Assembly (NCBI GenBank): GCA_902800595.1
Contig: CADCFA010000008.1
Location: 1-58,260 of the forward strand
DNA: 58,260 nt
Direction: 5' to 3'
Source of the DNA: an uncultured Prevotellaceae bacterium
GTDB taxonomy: Bacteria > Bacteroidota > Bacteroidia > Bacteroidales > Bacteroidaceae
Part shown: positions 33,736 through 42,508 of the stretch, one piece after another
Position numbering within the stretch: position 1 is the stretch's first letter
Layout of the letters: every line of letters starts with the position of its first letter
Notes under the pieces: model-generated
Seen by the model: only the letters and a program-made list of their open reading frames with translations
Told to the model about the DNA's origin: nothing
The model's database searches: none
Translations under genes and position numbers: made by a program

Positions 33736-34698
33736 ATGTTTGTACTGACCTCAGAGATAAGCATTGGCAGCGTGACGTTCAAGAGCGTCCACGACGTGCA
33801 GATCAAGCGGAGTATCTACAGCCTCGCTGCTACAGCCGTCGTGAAGGTTCCCGTGACAGCCGTGCTCAAGCATGAGGGCGAGCCTCCCGCACATATCGAG
33901 ACGGCCAATGCTATCAAGGCAGGCGACGCGGTGACTATCAAGCTGGGCTATGACGGGCAGCTCCAGACGGAGTTCGTCGGCTATGTAAAGCGTCTGAACT
34001 ACAAACTGCCTCTGGAGATTGAATGCGAGGATGAGTACTATAAGCTGCGCTTCGTCAACTGTGTTTTCAGCAAGAAAGAAACGTCGTTAAAAGCGTGTTT
34101 AAACGAGGTTCTAAGCGGAGTCCAGATGGGCGAGGTTGCCGACCTCACGCTAAAGAACTTCGTTATCAACAACAGGCCCGGAAGCTGGCTTCTCGGCTAC
34201 CTGAAGAAAGAATACGGCCTGCTGGCCTATTTCGACATCAACGGCAAGCTGTATGTGGGCAAGGCCAACAGCGTGAAGGGCGAGACCGTGAAATATGTGC
34301 TGCGTGAGAATGTCATCAATGACGATGAATTGAAATACCAGCTGGCGCAGGATGTCAAGCTGAAGGTTAAGGCCATCTGCTACTATAAGGATGGCTCGAA
34401 GATTGAAGGCGAGCTTGGCGAAGACGGAGGTGAGCAGAAGACGCTATACTACTACGACGTGAAGGATGCCGGAGAGTTGAAGGCCCTCGCAAACGAGGAA
34501 CTGCGACGCTACAGCTTTGACGGCTACAGGGGCAAGATTAAGACATTCCTGCAGCCCTACGCCCTTCCCGGCATGGTGGCCGATATCACCGACAATACAT
34601 ACCCCGACCGTAGCGGCAGCTACTTCATCGAGGCAGTGACAACAACATTCGGTACTGGCGGTGGCCGTCGTACCGTAGAAATAGGTATAAAGGCATGA
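33736..34698 (+). CDS. baseplate hub protein (Mu gpP / gp27-like)
   Basis: 320 residues, beta-rich. VTIKLGYDGQLQTEFVGYVK and the VgrG-like GSWLLGYLKKEYGLLAYFDING are typical of phage hub proteins. It overlaps the spike gene by ATGA. Confidence 0.8.
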   Translation: MFVLTSEISIGSVTFKSVHDVQIKRSIYSLAATAVVKVPVTAVLKHEGEPPAHIETANAIKAGDAVTIKLGYDGQLQTEFVGYVKRLNYKLPLEIECEDEYYKLRFVNCVFSKKETSLKACLNEVLSGVQMGEVADLTLKNFVINNRPGSWLLGYLKKEYGLLAYFDINGKLYVGKANSVKGETVKYVLRENVINDDELKYQLAQDVKLKVKAICYYKDGSKIEGELGEDGGEQKTLYYYDVKDAGELKALANEELRRYSFDGYRGKIKTFLQPYALPGMVADITDNTYPDRSGSYFIEAVTTTFGTGGGRRTVEIGIKA

Positions 34699-35339
34699 GC
34701 AAGGAAATAGACGAAATACGCAGGAAGTTCAACGGAATGATGGGCGACATGGTGCGCAATGTCATTCAGGGCGTTGTGACTGAGGTGAACGAGGATGAGT
34801 TTACCTGCACCGTCCGTGTGGATGACGCTGTGGACTATTTCGACGTTCGCCTGCGTGGTCTTGTGGACGGAGCCCTTCAGGGCTTCGCGTTCATCCCCAA
34901 GGCTCAGAGCGTAGTCCTGGTTTGTCCCATCGGTGGCAGCAACGAGCTTTTTGTATGCCAGTACACGGAAATAGATAAGCTCATCTTCACCGACAACAAC
35001 CTGAAGCTGACCATCGACACGGAAAAGCTGGAGCTTGAAAGAGACAACGTCACCATCACCAGTGATGACAGCAGTACGGTCATCAAGGCCAGCGATGCAA
35101 CGGCAACGGTAAACACAGACGGCATAGAGCTGAAGATCGGCAGCAGTACCATCACTGTGACATCGGGCGGCCTGACACTGAAAAAGGGCGGTGCTGGTCT
35201 GAAAAAAACACTGGAGAGCATGCTGGATGCTATCTGCCAACTGACGGTTCCGACGGGCGTAGGCCCCTCTGGAGTACCTATCAACATGGCATCGTTCCAG
35301 CAGATAAAAGCAGAAGTTTCACAATATATGGAGGGATAG
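34695..35339 (+). CDS. baseplate spike protein (Mu gp45/gpV-like)
   Basis: 214 residues. The N-terminal OB-fold (VIQGVVTEVNEDEFTCTVRV, then FIPKAQSVVLVCPIGGSNELF) is followed by repeated short beta strands (LKLTIDTEKLELERDNVTIT, STITVTSGGLTLKKGG) that would form the trimeric beta-helix needle. It punctures the outer membrane. Confidence 0.85.
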   Translation: MSKEIDEIRRKFNGMMGDMVRNVIQGVVTEVNEDEFTCTVRVDDAVDYFDVRLRGLVDGALQGFAFIPKAQSVVLVCPIGGSNELFVCQYTEIDKLIFTDNNLKLTIDTEKLELERDNVTITSDDSSTVIKASDATATVNTDGIELKIGSSTITVTSGGLTLKKGGAGLKKTLESMLDAICQLTVPTGVGPSGVPINMASFQQIKAEVSQYMEG

Positions 35340-35342
35340 AAT

Positions 35343-35570
35343 ATGCCATTAGTTAAAGCAACAATCAAGAGCGAAGTAAAGGATGCCTTTACAGCGGTTA
35401 TGAACCAGAAAGACGATGACCGCGAGGGCGCATTGGATAAGGTGGCCGACAAACTGGCCGATGCCATCATCAATGCCATCAAGAGCCAGCAGATAACATA
35501 CACTTCCGGGTTGGTAGCCCCGTCGATGGGCGGGCCTGTCACCGGCGCGTTTAACTATGTGATATCGTAA
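35343..35570 (+). CDS. small baseplate-region protein
   Basis: 75 residues, not recognised. The N-terminal half is charged and helical (EVKDAFTAVMNQKDDDREGA); the end resembles a Gly-rich tip (SMGGPVTGAFNYVIS). It may be associated with the spike tip. Confidence 0.6.
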   Translation: MPLVKATIKSEVKDAFTAVMNQKDDDREGALDKVADKLADAIINAIKSQQITYTSGLVAPSMGGPVTGAFNYVIS

Positions 35571-35571
35571 T

Positions 35572-35868
35572 ATGAAGGACTACTGCCAGACACAGAACGG
35601 AGACCTCGACCTGAGCACAGGCGATATCTACCCAACGGAGAGCACGGCACAGCATCAGCGTGACTTATTGTTGGCCGACCAGGGACATATCCGGCAAAAG
35701 CCAGAGGCTGGTGTCGGTGCTATGAATTATATTCTGAATGAAGACAAAGAGGGGCTGCTTCGTCGTGTGCGTAAAGAAATGGCCGCTGACGGGCAGAAGG
35801 TTGTAAAAGTTGCCTACTCAACTGTAACGTGTGAACTTGAAATTGACGCAAGATATGAAGAAAGTTGA
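35572..35868 (+). CDS. gp25/gpW-like baseplate wedge protein (Mu gp46-like)
   Basis: 98 residues. DLDLSTGDIYPTESTAQHQRDLLLADQGHIRQKPEAGVG is the family opening (split here by reading only part of it), followed by a helical end. Lysozyme-like T4 gp25 family, structural in wedges. Confidence 0.8.
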   Translation: MKDYCQTQNGDLDLSTGDIYPTESTAQHQRDLLLADQGHIRQKPEAGVGAMNYILNEDKEGLLRRVRKEMAADGQKVVKVAYSTVTCELEIDARYEES

Positions 35869-36157
35869 AGTGCAAGCAGACCAGACCATCCTCGACCTTG
35901 CTATGCAATACTATGGCACGGCAGAGGGGGTCAGTGAAATCCTGAGGCTAAATCCGTTGCTTGAGAACGATCCTCAGCGACTTGCTGCCGAGGGAAGGAA
36001 TATGGCAGACTTCTACCCTGACCTGAGGCTGAAGACTGGCCAGATAGTCATCATTGATGACGGCGGCACTCTTATAAAAAAGTCAATCGTGAAGAAGATA
36101 GATAGAAGTGTAACCACATATATGACAAAGGAATGGCAAGAACAATTAATGAGATAG
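35855..36157 (+). CDS. LysM-like tail protein (gpX type)
   Basis: 100 residues from the ATG at 35855. LysM pattern: QADQTILDLAMQYYGTAEGV, then LNPLLENDP and DLRLKTGQIVIID. Such proteins bind in the baseplate and help dock the hub. It overlaps both neighbours slightly. Confidence 0.75.
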   Translation: MKKVEVQADQTILDLAMQYYGTAEGVSEILRLNPLLENDPQRLAAEGRNMADFYPDLRLKTGQIVIIDDGGTLIKKSIVKKIDRSVTTYMTKEWQEQLMR

Positions 36158-36939
36158 AACTAAGTATCAGGAATCGCCTGAGCGCATCCTTCGATCTTTC
36201 CACATCGGCCGCCGCAGAATGGCGTATGTGGACTCACTGTGTGGCATACTGTATCCACCTGTTTGAAATCGTACTTGATCACTTCAAGGAAGAGATGGAT
36301 GCTGACGTTCAACGTGAAGTTGCCGGATCGCTGACATGGTATAACGAGCAGTGCTATGAGTTCCAGTTAGGACACGAGCTTGTTTTTTCGACTGTGACAG
36401 GAAGGCTCGGCTACGAATCAGAGGACGAAAATTCCAAAATTGTAAAGATCGCAAGTGTAGATACTGCTGATGACGGCACGTTGATGTTCCGTGTTGCCAC
36501 AATGGATGACAACGGGAATATTATTCCCTTGACATCTGGCCAGATGCTTAATTTCATAGACTATGTCAACTCGATAAAATTTGCGGGTACAAAGTCTCAG
36601 GTAATCTCCACAAATGCGGATCTTGTTAAATATGCAGTAAAGGTATGGTACAACCCCGCCACTCCTGTAGATGTTATCCGAACAGGTGTGGAAGACTCTC
36701 TCGCTAAATTCCGTGTCGCTCAACGATTTGGGGGCGTTATCTATAGGCATAAGATGATGGAAGCAGTAACTTCCGTTTCCGGTGTTGTCACGGCCAAGAT
36801 ACTTTCCCTTTATAGAAGGGGCACTGAAGATGCGGAATGGCAGGAAATAGACATCGTTTCAAACCTATATGCCGGTTATTTTGACTATGACCAGGAAAGC
36901 TGCTCTCTTGAACTTCTCTCAATTAATGACTTGGAATAA
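36133..36939 (+). CDS. baseplate J-like protein (Mu gp47-like)
   Basis: 268 residues, a wedge component. The N-terminal helical part (ARTINEIELSIRNRLSASFD) is followed by beta segments, then the C-terminal PVDVIRTGVEDSLAKF and VSGVVTAKILSLYRRG. Position after gp46-like and LysM-like genes supports it. Confidence 0.78.
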   Translation: MARTINEIELSIRNRLSASFDLSTSAAAEWRMWTHCVAYCIHLFEIVLDHFKEEMDADVQREVAGSLTWYNEQCYEFQLGHELVFSTVTGRLGYESEDENSKIVKIASVDTADDGTLMFRVATMDDNGNIIPLTSGQMLNFIDYVNSIKFAGTKSQVISTNADLVKYAVKVWYNPATPVDVIRTGVEDSLAKFRVAQRFGGVIYRHKMMEAVTSVSGVVTAKILSLYRRGTEDAEWQEIDIVSNLYAGYFDYDQESCSLELLSINDLE

Positions 36940-37397
36940 TGGCAATGAATATCATACTTGATTTTAAGGAAATCGTGCGGCAGTATGTTGCCCCGCACAA
37001 GCGGCAGCCATCACGCCTGAGCTGGCTTTGGGCACTCGTTGACCTTGAGACAGTATGGGAGGCCTTTTCAGAATGGCGTGCATACTACCGTTATAAGGTG
37101 CATGTCACGAGCCAGCACAAATCCCTACAGGGCCATCTTATTAAGACGTTCGGCACGGGTATTAGGGTAAGAAGCTATGAAGATGAGTTCCTTGACGTGG
37201 GACTGGATATGGAACCGGCACATTGGGTTATCTTTGACCCGTTCCAGTCGATAGCACTTGAGGGTGAGAGCGGAGTGCCTTTTGAGGATGCAGATTTTAT
37301 TGTGTATATACCTCTTTCTGTTAGTATTGGTCAGGTTTCAGCTGAAGTTGAGAAGTATAAACTTGCAGACAAAAAATATAAAATCATTCAAAGATGA
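36939..37397 (+). CDS. tail protein (Mu gp48-like)
   Basis: 152 residues. ILDFKEIVRQYVAPHKRQPSR then a mixed domain with YIPLSVSIGQVSAEVEKYKL. Genes in this place link wedge to fibres. The family assignment is by position more than by sequence. Confidence 0.6.
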   Translation: MAMNIILDFKEIVRQYVAPHKRQPSRLSWLWALVDLETVWEAFSEWRAYYRYKVHVTSQHKSLQGHLIKTFGTGIRVRSYEDEFLDVGLDMEPAHWVIFDPFQSIALEGESGVPFEDADFIVYIPLSVSIGQVSAEVEKYKLADKKYKIIQR

Positions 37398-38155
37398 AAA
37401 GACATGTACAGGAACCAGGTGTAAGGAAATGGTCTGGAAACGATCTCCTTGACCTACAGAGCGAGCCCCTAAGAGTGGTAGATGAATTCTTCTCCCAATG
37501 GGGCGATTGCATAATTTGCGGATGTACTATTTCCGAGAATAGCATCAGCGCAGGACTTGTAAGTATTGGCGGTTATACCCTCCCCCTTGCGGCAACTGAG
37601 GTGGAGATATGGCCAGTTTATCTTGTTGCCGACGTTGAGCATATACAGCGCGAATATGCTGATGATGTCGTGCGGGATATTGCTCTCAGGCGTTTTGCAA
37701 AAATAGTCTATACGGAGCCGGTGGAAGAAGGTCTCCACTTTATAGAGGTAACATCGGACGGGGCCGACAGTTTCTTCGATAAGATGAGGTCAACTTGGCT
37801 GACTCAGATCCGCAGGAACATATCCGATCTTCAGGGTGCGGACAGAACGATGGGTGCATCTATTCTCTCTTTATCGGAATCGGTTTCCGTGCTTAACGGT
37901 AAGTGCCCGTGTGAACTTGACCATGTACCAGGAATTAACGACTATGAGGGCTTCTATATTGGGCAGGAAGTGTGGGTGGTCGGAAGTGACGGTACGAAGA
38001 CTTTTTATAAATGCCACGATAACGCGGAGGGTGCTGCGATTTGGCACGAGAGCGGTGAAGGATCTGGCGGTGCGCATAGTGGGGCCGTATTCCTCGCTGG
38101 CACGAGTAATATTGAACAGTCACACATCATTATAAATCAAGGATTAATTGACTAA
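37394..38155 (+). CDS. proximal tail fibre-like protein
   Basis: 253 residues; overlaps the upstream gene by ATGA and ends 2 bp before the DGR target gene. The N-terminal half is baseplate-attaching (DLQSEPLRVVDEFFSQWGD); the C-terminal half has Gly-rich loops (GEGSGGAHSGAVFLAGTSN). It probably anchors the diversified fibre. Confidence 0.6.
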   Translation: MKRHVQEPGVRKWSGNDLLDLQSEPLRVVDEFFSQWGDCIICGCTISENSISAGLVSIGGYTLPLAATEVEIWPVYLVADVEHIQREYADDVVRDIALRRFAKIVYTEPVEEGLHFIEVTSDGADSFFDKMRSTWLTQIRRNISDLQGADRTMGASILSLSESVSVLNGKCPCELDHVPGINDYEGFYIGQEVWVVGSDGTKTFYKCHDNAEGAAIWHESGEGSGGAHSGAVFLAGTSNIEQSHIIINQGLID

Positions 38156-38157
38156 TT

Positions 38158-39957
38158 ATGGCAAATGGAGTTTATGTTTATCAGCAGATTGTAAAGACAA
38201 CCGCTGATTGGGCTGAAGACCAGGTCGTATGGCCCGCAAATGTCTGGCTTTTTGAGAAAAAGACGGACGGTACTGTTAGTATTAAACTGTCTGACGGACT
38301 GCACATATTTAGTGCGTTGCCCGAAAAGATCTTGGATGCTTATGAGGCGGCCAAACTTGGTGGGTACTCAGGCACACGTGCTCAGTTCTATGCCGTATTG
38401 AATAATATAGAGCAGAATGCCAGTCAGATACAGTCGATAATAAATGCCCTGAGGCAAGATGGGGTCTTAGGTGCGCCAACCCTCTCCGGGGAGCCGACTG
38501 AAGACACCCTGAGCTACACTTCCGGCGACACGGTCATTCCCTTTACAATAGGAAACGAGTGCCGCTATTGGGATGCGCTTCTTAACGACTGGCATTTCAA
38601 AAAACTCTGTGACATTACTGCGCAGGGGAAGGCCGTATGGAAGGATATAGGCCTTTCAAGCAATCCGTATTGTGGCCGTGTGTGGAACACTTCACTCAGT
38701 ACCCCGAAAGCAGCAAACTATACAGGAAGTCTTGAGATGTTGAGGAACCTGCCACAGATATTGAAACTCGGTTGTTATCTTGTACAGAACGACCACACAA
38801 GACAGAAATTGAACCCGTCCGACCATTACCAGCTTGAAGATGGTGAGACCGTAGCCAGACTTGACGGGTCTATGGGCCATTATAATTGGGGCTGGGGCAC
38901 TAAGTTTTATATCGCTATATACGAGTCTGGCGGTCTAAGACATGAGGAAGTATCCCTGCACCCTATCCCCGGTGTCTTTAATTATGTTATTCCTGTGGCC
39001 TCAATGTCAGCAACCGGCTTTGCGTGCATTGATCGCACGACAGACACATTGGTAAACTATGTAAATGACTCATCACAATATCGTGGCGGAACCAATGAGA
39101 CCTCATGGGACGGCACATATAGAACCTTATGCGGAAAAGCCGTAACGGGTATGACCTGTGAGGACATGAGGGCTGCTGCACGTAAAAACGGGGCTGGCTG
39201 GCTTTGTGGAACCATGAGACATAGTGCCGTTGTAAAGATCCTCTTTGAGATCATCTTCGGTACAACTGACGTACAGGCCCCTTATAATCCCACACGAGAT
39301 GAAAACGGCCTGTATCAAGGCGGTCTTGGAACGGGCGTTTCCACATGGACGTGGTCTGATTGGGGTAGTTATAACAGCTACAATCCGTTCATACCTACAA
39401 GCGTCGGTATTGAACTCGGCGACAGTTGCGGTATTTCATATTATCAGGTTAAGGATAGCGTAGGTACAGTAATATATACGGCTCCAGTTCCCGTGTTCTT
39501 TGGCCTAAAGCACCTATTTGCTTATCTCTGGCGACATCAGGATGATGAGTTTGGAAAGGTTAATGCAGATACAAGTATCACTCACCTTGTTGCACCTTCC
39601 ATCTATGGAAAGTGGACAATCGGAGATGAAACGGGAATGTTAGCTTTTTCTACGAGCCCAACGCGAAGCACTGGATATATAAAGAAACTCTCATATAACC
39701 ACTTAGAGATGTTCCCGACAGAGTTAGGGGCATCGGAGGCAACGTGGCAATGTGACTATTTCTGGAATGACAGTGGAGCTACTTCTGGCTTCCGTCTGGT
39801 GCTGCGTGGTTGTTATGCGAGCTACGGTTCCTCTGCGGGGCTTGCCGATGTCTCTGTGGACCATGATGTCTCGTACTCCCATGCGAACCTCGGGTCGCCT
39901 CTCTGCGAAGCAGAAGAGGAGTGGCCAATACAGCCAGTGTATGCGTCGGCGGCATAA
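38158..39957 (+). CDS. DGR target: tail fibre/adhesin with variable C-terminus
   Basis: 599 residues. The N-terminus (VYVYQQIVKTTADWAEDQVV) is a fibre attachment region. The C-terminal ~250 residues have the composition and aromatic pattern of a C-type-lectin-like receptor-binding domain. The last ~45 codons hold the variable repeat (39783-39906), encoding SGFRLVLRGCYASYGSSAGL and on through DVSVDHDVSYSHANLGSPLC. Eleven codons that are AAY or ATC in the template differ here. It should decide which host surface receptor is bound. Confidence 0.9.
   Translation: MANGVYVYQQIVKTTADWAEDQVVWPANVWLFEKKTDGTVSIKLSDGLHIFSALPEKILDAYEAAKLGGYSGTRAQFYAVLNNIEQNASQIQSIINALRQDGVLGAPTLSGEPTEDTLSYTSGDTVIPFTIGNECRYWDALLNDWHFKKLCDITAQGKAVWKDIGLSSNPYCGRVWNTSLSTPKAANYTGSLEMLRNLPQILKLGCYLVQNDHTRQKLNPSDHYQLEDGETVARLDGSMGHYNWGWGTKFYIAIYESGGLRHEEVSLHPIPGVFNYVIPVASMSATGFACIDRTTDTLVNYVNDSSQYRGGTNETSWDGTYRTLCGKAVTGMTCEDMRAAARKNGAGWLCGTMRHSAVVKILFEIIFGTTDVQAPYNPTRDENGLYQGGLGTGVSTWTWSDWGSYNSYNPFIPTSVGIELGDSCGISYYQVKDSVGTVIYTAPVPVFFGLKHLFAYLWRHQDDEFGKVNADTSITHLVAPSIYGKWTIGDETGMLAFSTSPTRSTGYIKKLSYNHLEMFPTELGASEATWQCDYFWNDSGATSGFRLVLRGCYASYGSSAGLADVSVDHDVSYSHANLGSPLCEAEEEWPIQPVYASAA
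39783..39906 (+). repeat. DGR variable repeat (VR)
   Basis: 124 bp, colinear with the template at 40161-40284 without gaps. All 14 mismatches fall on template adenines: six become T, four C, and the others G or T/C/G in double changes. The first 30 bases, which have no A in the template, are identical. Confidence 0.95.
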
Positions 39958-40003
39958 AGTGGTCATAAGCGGGCTATGGTGGTCATGGGGAACAAAAGAA
40001 CCC

Positions 40004-40019
40004 GTGGCCGTCAGGCCAC
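40004..40019 (+). other. hairpin downstream of the target gene
   Basis: Perfect stem GTGGCC / GGCCAC with loop GTCA, 46 bp past the target stop. Bordetella-type DGRs need a hairpin near the VR end for retrohoming, but that one lies closer and has a GRNA loop. The role here is therefore uncertain. Confidence 0.45.
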
Positions 40020-40029
40020 CCCCAGTAAT

Positions 40030-40049
40030 AACCGCGAAGCGGTTTTTTA
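40030..40049 (+). terminator. terminator of the tail operon
   Basis: Stem AACCGC / GCGGTT, loop GAA, followed by TTTTTAT. It separates the late tail transcript from the template RNA. Confidence 0.75.
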
Positions 40050-40115
40050 TATAAGCGTTCTTTGACTTTTTTTCATGTTTTTATCTAATTATGTCGCAAA
40101 GTCGGAAAAATTGTG

Positions 40116-40123
40116 TATCTTTG
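40116..40123 (+). promoter_or_regulatory. -7 element for template RNA and RT
   Basis: TATCTTTG fits the -7 consensus; no good TTTG lies 19 bp upstream. It is 38 bp before the template repeat, so it should start the template-RT transcript. Confidence 0.6.
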
Positions 40124-40160
40124 CACCCCGAAAAAGGTCGCCGTACCTCTGTACTCGGTG

Positions 40161-40284
40161 TTCTGGCTTCCGTCTGGTGCTGCGTGGTTGTAATGCGAAC
40201 AACGGTTCCAATGCGGGGCTTGCCGATGTCAATGTGAACAATGATGTCTCGAACTCCAATGCGAACATCGGGTCGCCTCTCAAC
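40161..40284 (+). ncRNA. DGR template repeat (TR)
   Basis: Non-coding donor for mutagenic retrohoming. Variable positions are AAY codons in the frame of the target (TGT AAT GCG AAC AAC and onward), the known DGR design that avoids stops. It lies in a 482-bp stretch without a gene (39958-40439). The tail 40285-40439, with a GGGGCCTCGCCCC stem and a purine-rich run, is probably the RNA scaffold read by the RT. Confidence 0.93.
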
Positions 40285-40439
40285 TTTACAATGGTTATGA
40301 GGGACGGGGCCTCGCCCCAAGGCGAAAAATAAACTAAAGGCGGGTAGTGCTGGTAGACTGGCGCAAGTCAGGCCGAAGGCAACGAAGTCAGAAAAAAAGC
40401 AGACCAAGACACTGCAAATGACACTGTACGGACACCGAA

Positions 40440-42086
40440 ATGAGACGAAGAGGCTTTATTTCACCTCGTATCGAGACAAAGCCTAACTTTGAAAGGGCTT
40501 TCGAAGGCTTTGCGGACGGTAAGCATTCAAGGGCTGCCGTCCGCAAGTTCGAAGCCGACCTTGAAAACAACCTTAACATGCTACTGGAAGCCTACGCCTC
40601 AGGAACTTGGAAAACATCAGATTATTCCGACTCAGTTATTCATGAGCATAAGACCAGGATCATTAGCAAGCTCCCGGTCATTGACCATGTAATGCAGTGG
40701 GCCCCACTGCTACAGATAGAGGATTTCCTGTGTAGCACCTATATCCGAAAGAGTTGCTCATGTGTGAAGGGACGTGGAACCCACGATTTCGTTAACCTTC
40801 TGAGAAAAGATCTTGGCGACTACAATGGCACATATTACTACGTTCAGATTGACATTCATCACTTCTTCCCTCGAATTCCTCACGACATCGTTAAGGAGAG
40901 AATAAGGGAGAAAATAAAAGATCCGAAACTTTTGGTCTTCCTTGATGAGTTCATAGACAGCTATTATCAGGGACTGCCATTGGGCGTTAAGATTTCTCAG
41001 ATACTGGCGAACTTCGTTCTTGCCAAATTTGACCATCAGGTTATCCGGGTGTTTGACATCGACAAGGATCCCGAAAAGATGGCCTACTGGCGCAGTCGCT
41101 ATGTGACAGACTGCCTCCTGACCTGTAGGACGGAGCAACAGGCCGCAGAACTGGCAAAAGGTGTGGCCTATCTCAATGAGAAGTTCGACCGATTTGTGGC
41201 AAAGGGTCTGAAAGATAACTACCAGCGTTTTGCCGATAACATGGTAACGGAACATGAAGACAAAACATTCCTGCATCTTATCGTGGAAATGCAAATAATG
41301 GTGCTTACCCGCGACTATTATGCCGTTATCAATAAGGACTGGAACGTTCGCCCTGTCTATGACGGTGGCATTGACGTTTGCGGATACGTTTCCTACCATG
41401 ACCACCGAAAGCTAAGAAAGCGGAACAAACAGGAACTGTGCCGTGAGGTGGCCAGACTGAAAAAGAAGGGCCTCAGCCCTGAAGAAATACGATTGAAATG
41501 TGCAAGCCGTATTGGATTTGCCATTCACGCGAACTGCAATAACTTATTACGGAAATTAGATATTAACATGGAAAAAAGACTTGGAACGGTTATTAAGAAC
41601 CGCAAAGTGAACATTCCCTTTAAAGGGATGCGCTACGACCAGAAAAGAACATTTTCTGAGATCGTATGTAAAGACGGGCAGGACGAAACGCCCTACAAGA
41701 TTCTGCTGGTGGACTTCATCGAGGATGACAGCACCATCGAGAAGGAAACAGTCATCGTGCAGGTTCCTGACGGTAACGGGGGAATGAAAACGGAGCAGCA
41801 GACACGCCCGAAGAAACGACTCGCCATCCGCTACAAACGGATTATCAGGACGGTCACACAGATTGGTACAGACGGCGAGGAAGTTGAAACCTACGAGTTT
41901 GAGCCGGAGGTTGATAAGAAGACAGGACAGCGCACAGGACGCGACGCGGAATGGTATTCTTACACCGGCAGCTCGGTACTTCTTGATCAGGCGGGAAATG
42001 ATTTCTCAAAGGAGGATCTGCCCTGTCCTACGGTAATAACAGAATTCACGAACAAACAAGGTAAGAAATTCCTAAAATTCACTTGA
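40440..42086 (+). CDS. DGR reverse transcriptase
   Basis: 548 residues. Copies the template with adenine mutagenesis. Motif A YYVQIDIHHFFPRI (Asp138), the DGR signature LGVKISQ (181-187; SQ rather than the usual RT residues), motif C RFADNMV (264-267, second Asp is Asn), and a thumb-like KRNKQELCREVARLKKKG. There is a ~35-residue insert between motifs B and C and a ~150-residue C-terminal extension (from about 395) ending YSYTGSSVLLDQAGNDFSKE. Typical DGR RTs have 300-400 residues. Confidence 0.92.
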   Translation: MRRRGFISPRIETKPNFERAFEGFADGKHSRAAVRKFEADLENNLNMLLEAYASGTWKTSDYSDSVIHEHKTRIISKLPVIDHVMQWAPLLQIEDFLCSTYIRKSCSCVKGRGTHDFVNLLRKDLGDYNGTYYYVQIDIHHFFPRIPHDIVKERIREKIKDPKLLVFLDEFIDSYYQGLPLGVKISQILANFVLAKFDHQVIRVFDIDKDPEKMAYWRSRYVTDCLLTCRTEQQAAELAKGVAYLNEKFDRFVAKGLKDNYQRFADNMVTEHEDKTFLHLIVEMQIMVLTRDYYAVINKDWNVRPVYDGGIDVCGYVSYHDHRKLRKRNKQELCREVARLKKKGLSPEEIRLKCASRIGFAIHANCNNLLRKLDINMEKRLGTVIKNRKVNIPFKGMRYDQKRTFSEIVCKDGQDETPYKILLVDFIEDDSTIEKETVIVQVPDGNGGMKTEQQTRPKKRLAIRYKRIIRTVTQIGTDGEEVETYEFEPEVDKKTGQRTGRDAEWYSYTGSSVLLDQAGNDFSKEDLPCPTVITEFTNKQGKKFLKFT

Positions 42087-42088
42087 AC

Positions 42089-42499
42089 ATGGCAAAAGTA
42101 AACAGAGTAATCTATCCACAGCGAAGGAGCTTTGAGAAGTACGACGGTAATCATTTAATCGTGTATCTGAACGAGGAAATCATCCCGGACTACGTGCCGG
42201 AGGAAATGGACAGGCAGCCAATGCCAGAACCCACGACAGCTTATGCCTATCAAGGCACGATGAAAGATGGCGGTACACTTATCGAGTGCTCCAGTACAAG
42301 CCGCAATGACCTTGTCAACGGTATTATCCGCTGTCAGTACACACAGTCTGAGGAAGATGCCATCAAGACGCATCGCCTTCAGGTGATTGGTAACGAGATT
42401 GCAGACGAAGAGGAATTGGCTAAGTACAACCAGGAGTGGACGGACTTCAACAGTGTCCGTGCCGTAGCCAAGGAGTATGTAGGCCGCTGGCTCTCGTAA
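42089..42499 (+). CDS. DGR-linked protein of unknown function
   Basis: 136 residues from the ATG at 42089, directly after the RT stop, so co-transcribed. N-terminal VNRVIYPQRRSFEKYDGNHL, acidic middle, C-terminal helix (SVRAVAKEYVGRWLS). It does not look like the four-helix Avd accessory protein. It could replace Avd or act in fibre assembly. Confidence 0.7.
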   Translation: MAKVNRVIYPQRRSFEKYDGNHLIVYLNEEIIPDYVPEEMDRQPMPEPTTAYAYQGTMKDGGTLIECSSTSRNDLVNGIIRCQYTQSEEDAIKTHRLQVIGNEIADEEELAKYNQEWTDFNSVRAVAKEYVGRWLS

Positions 42500-42508
42500 T
42501 AAGTCTTT

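Noticed and set aside
40075-40332. 85-codon frame over the template repeat
   Set aside because: It is the TR read in the target frame behind a chance start. The region is explained by the retroelement.
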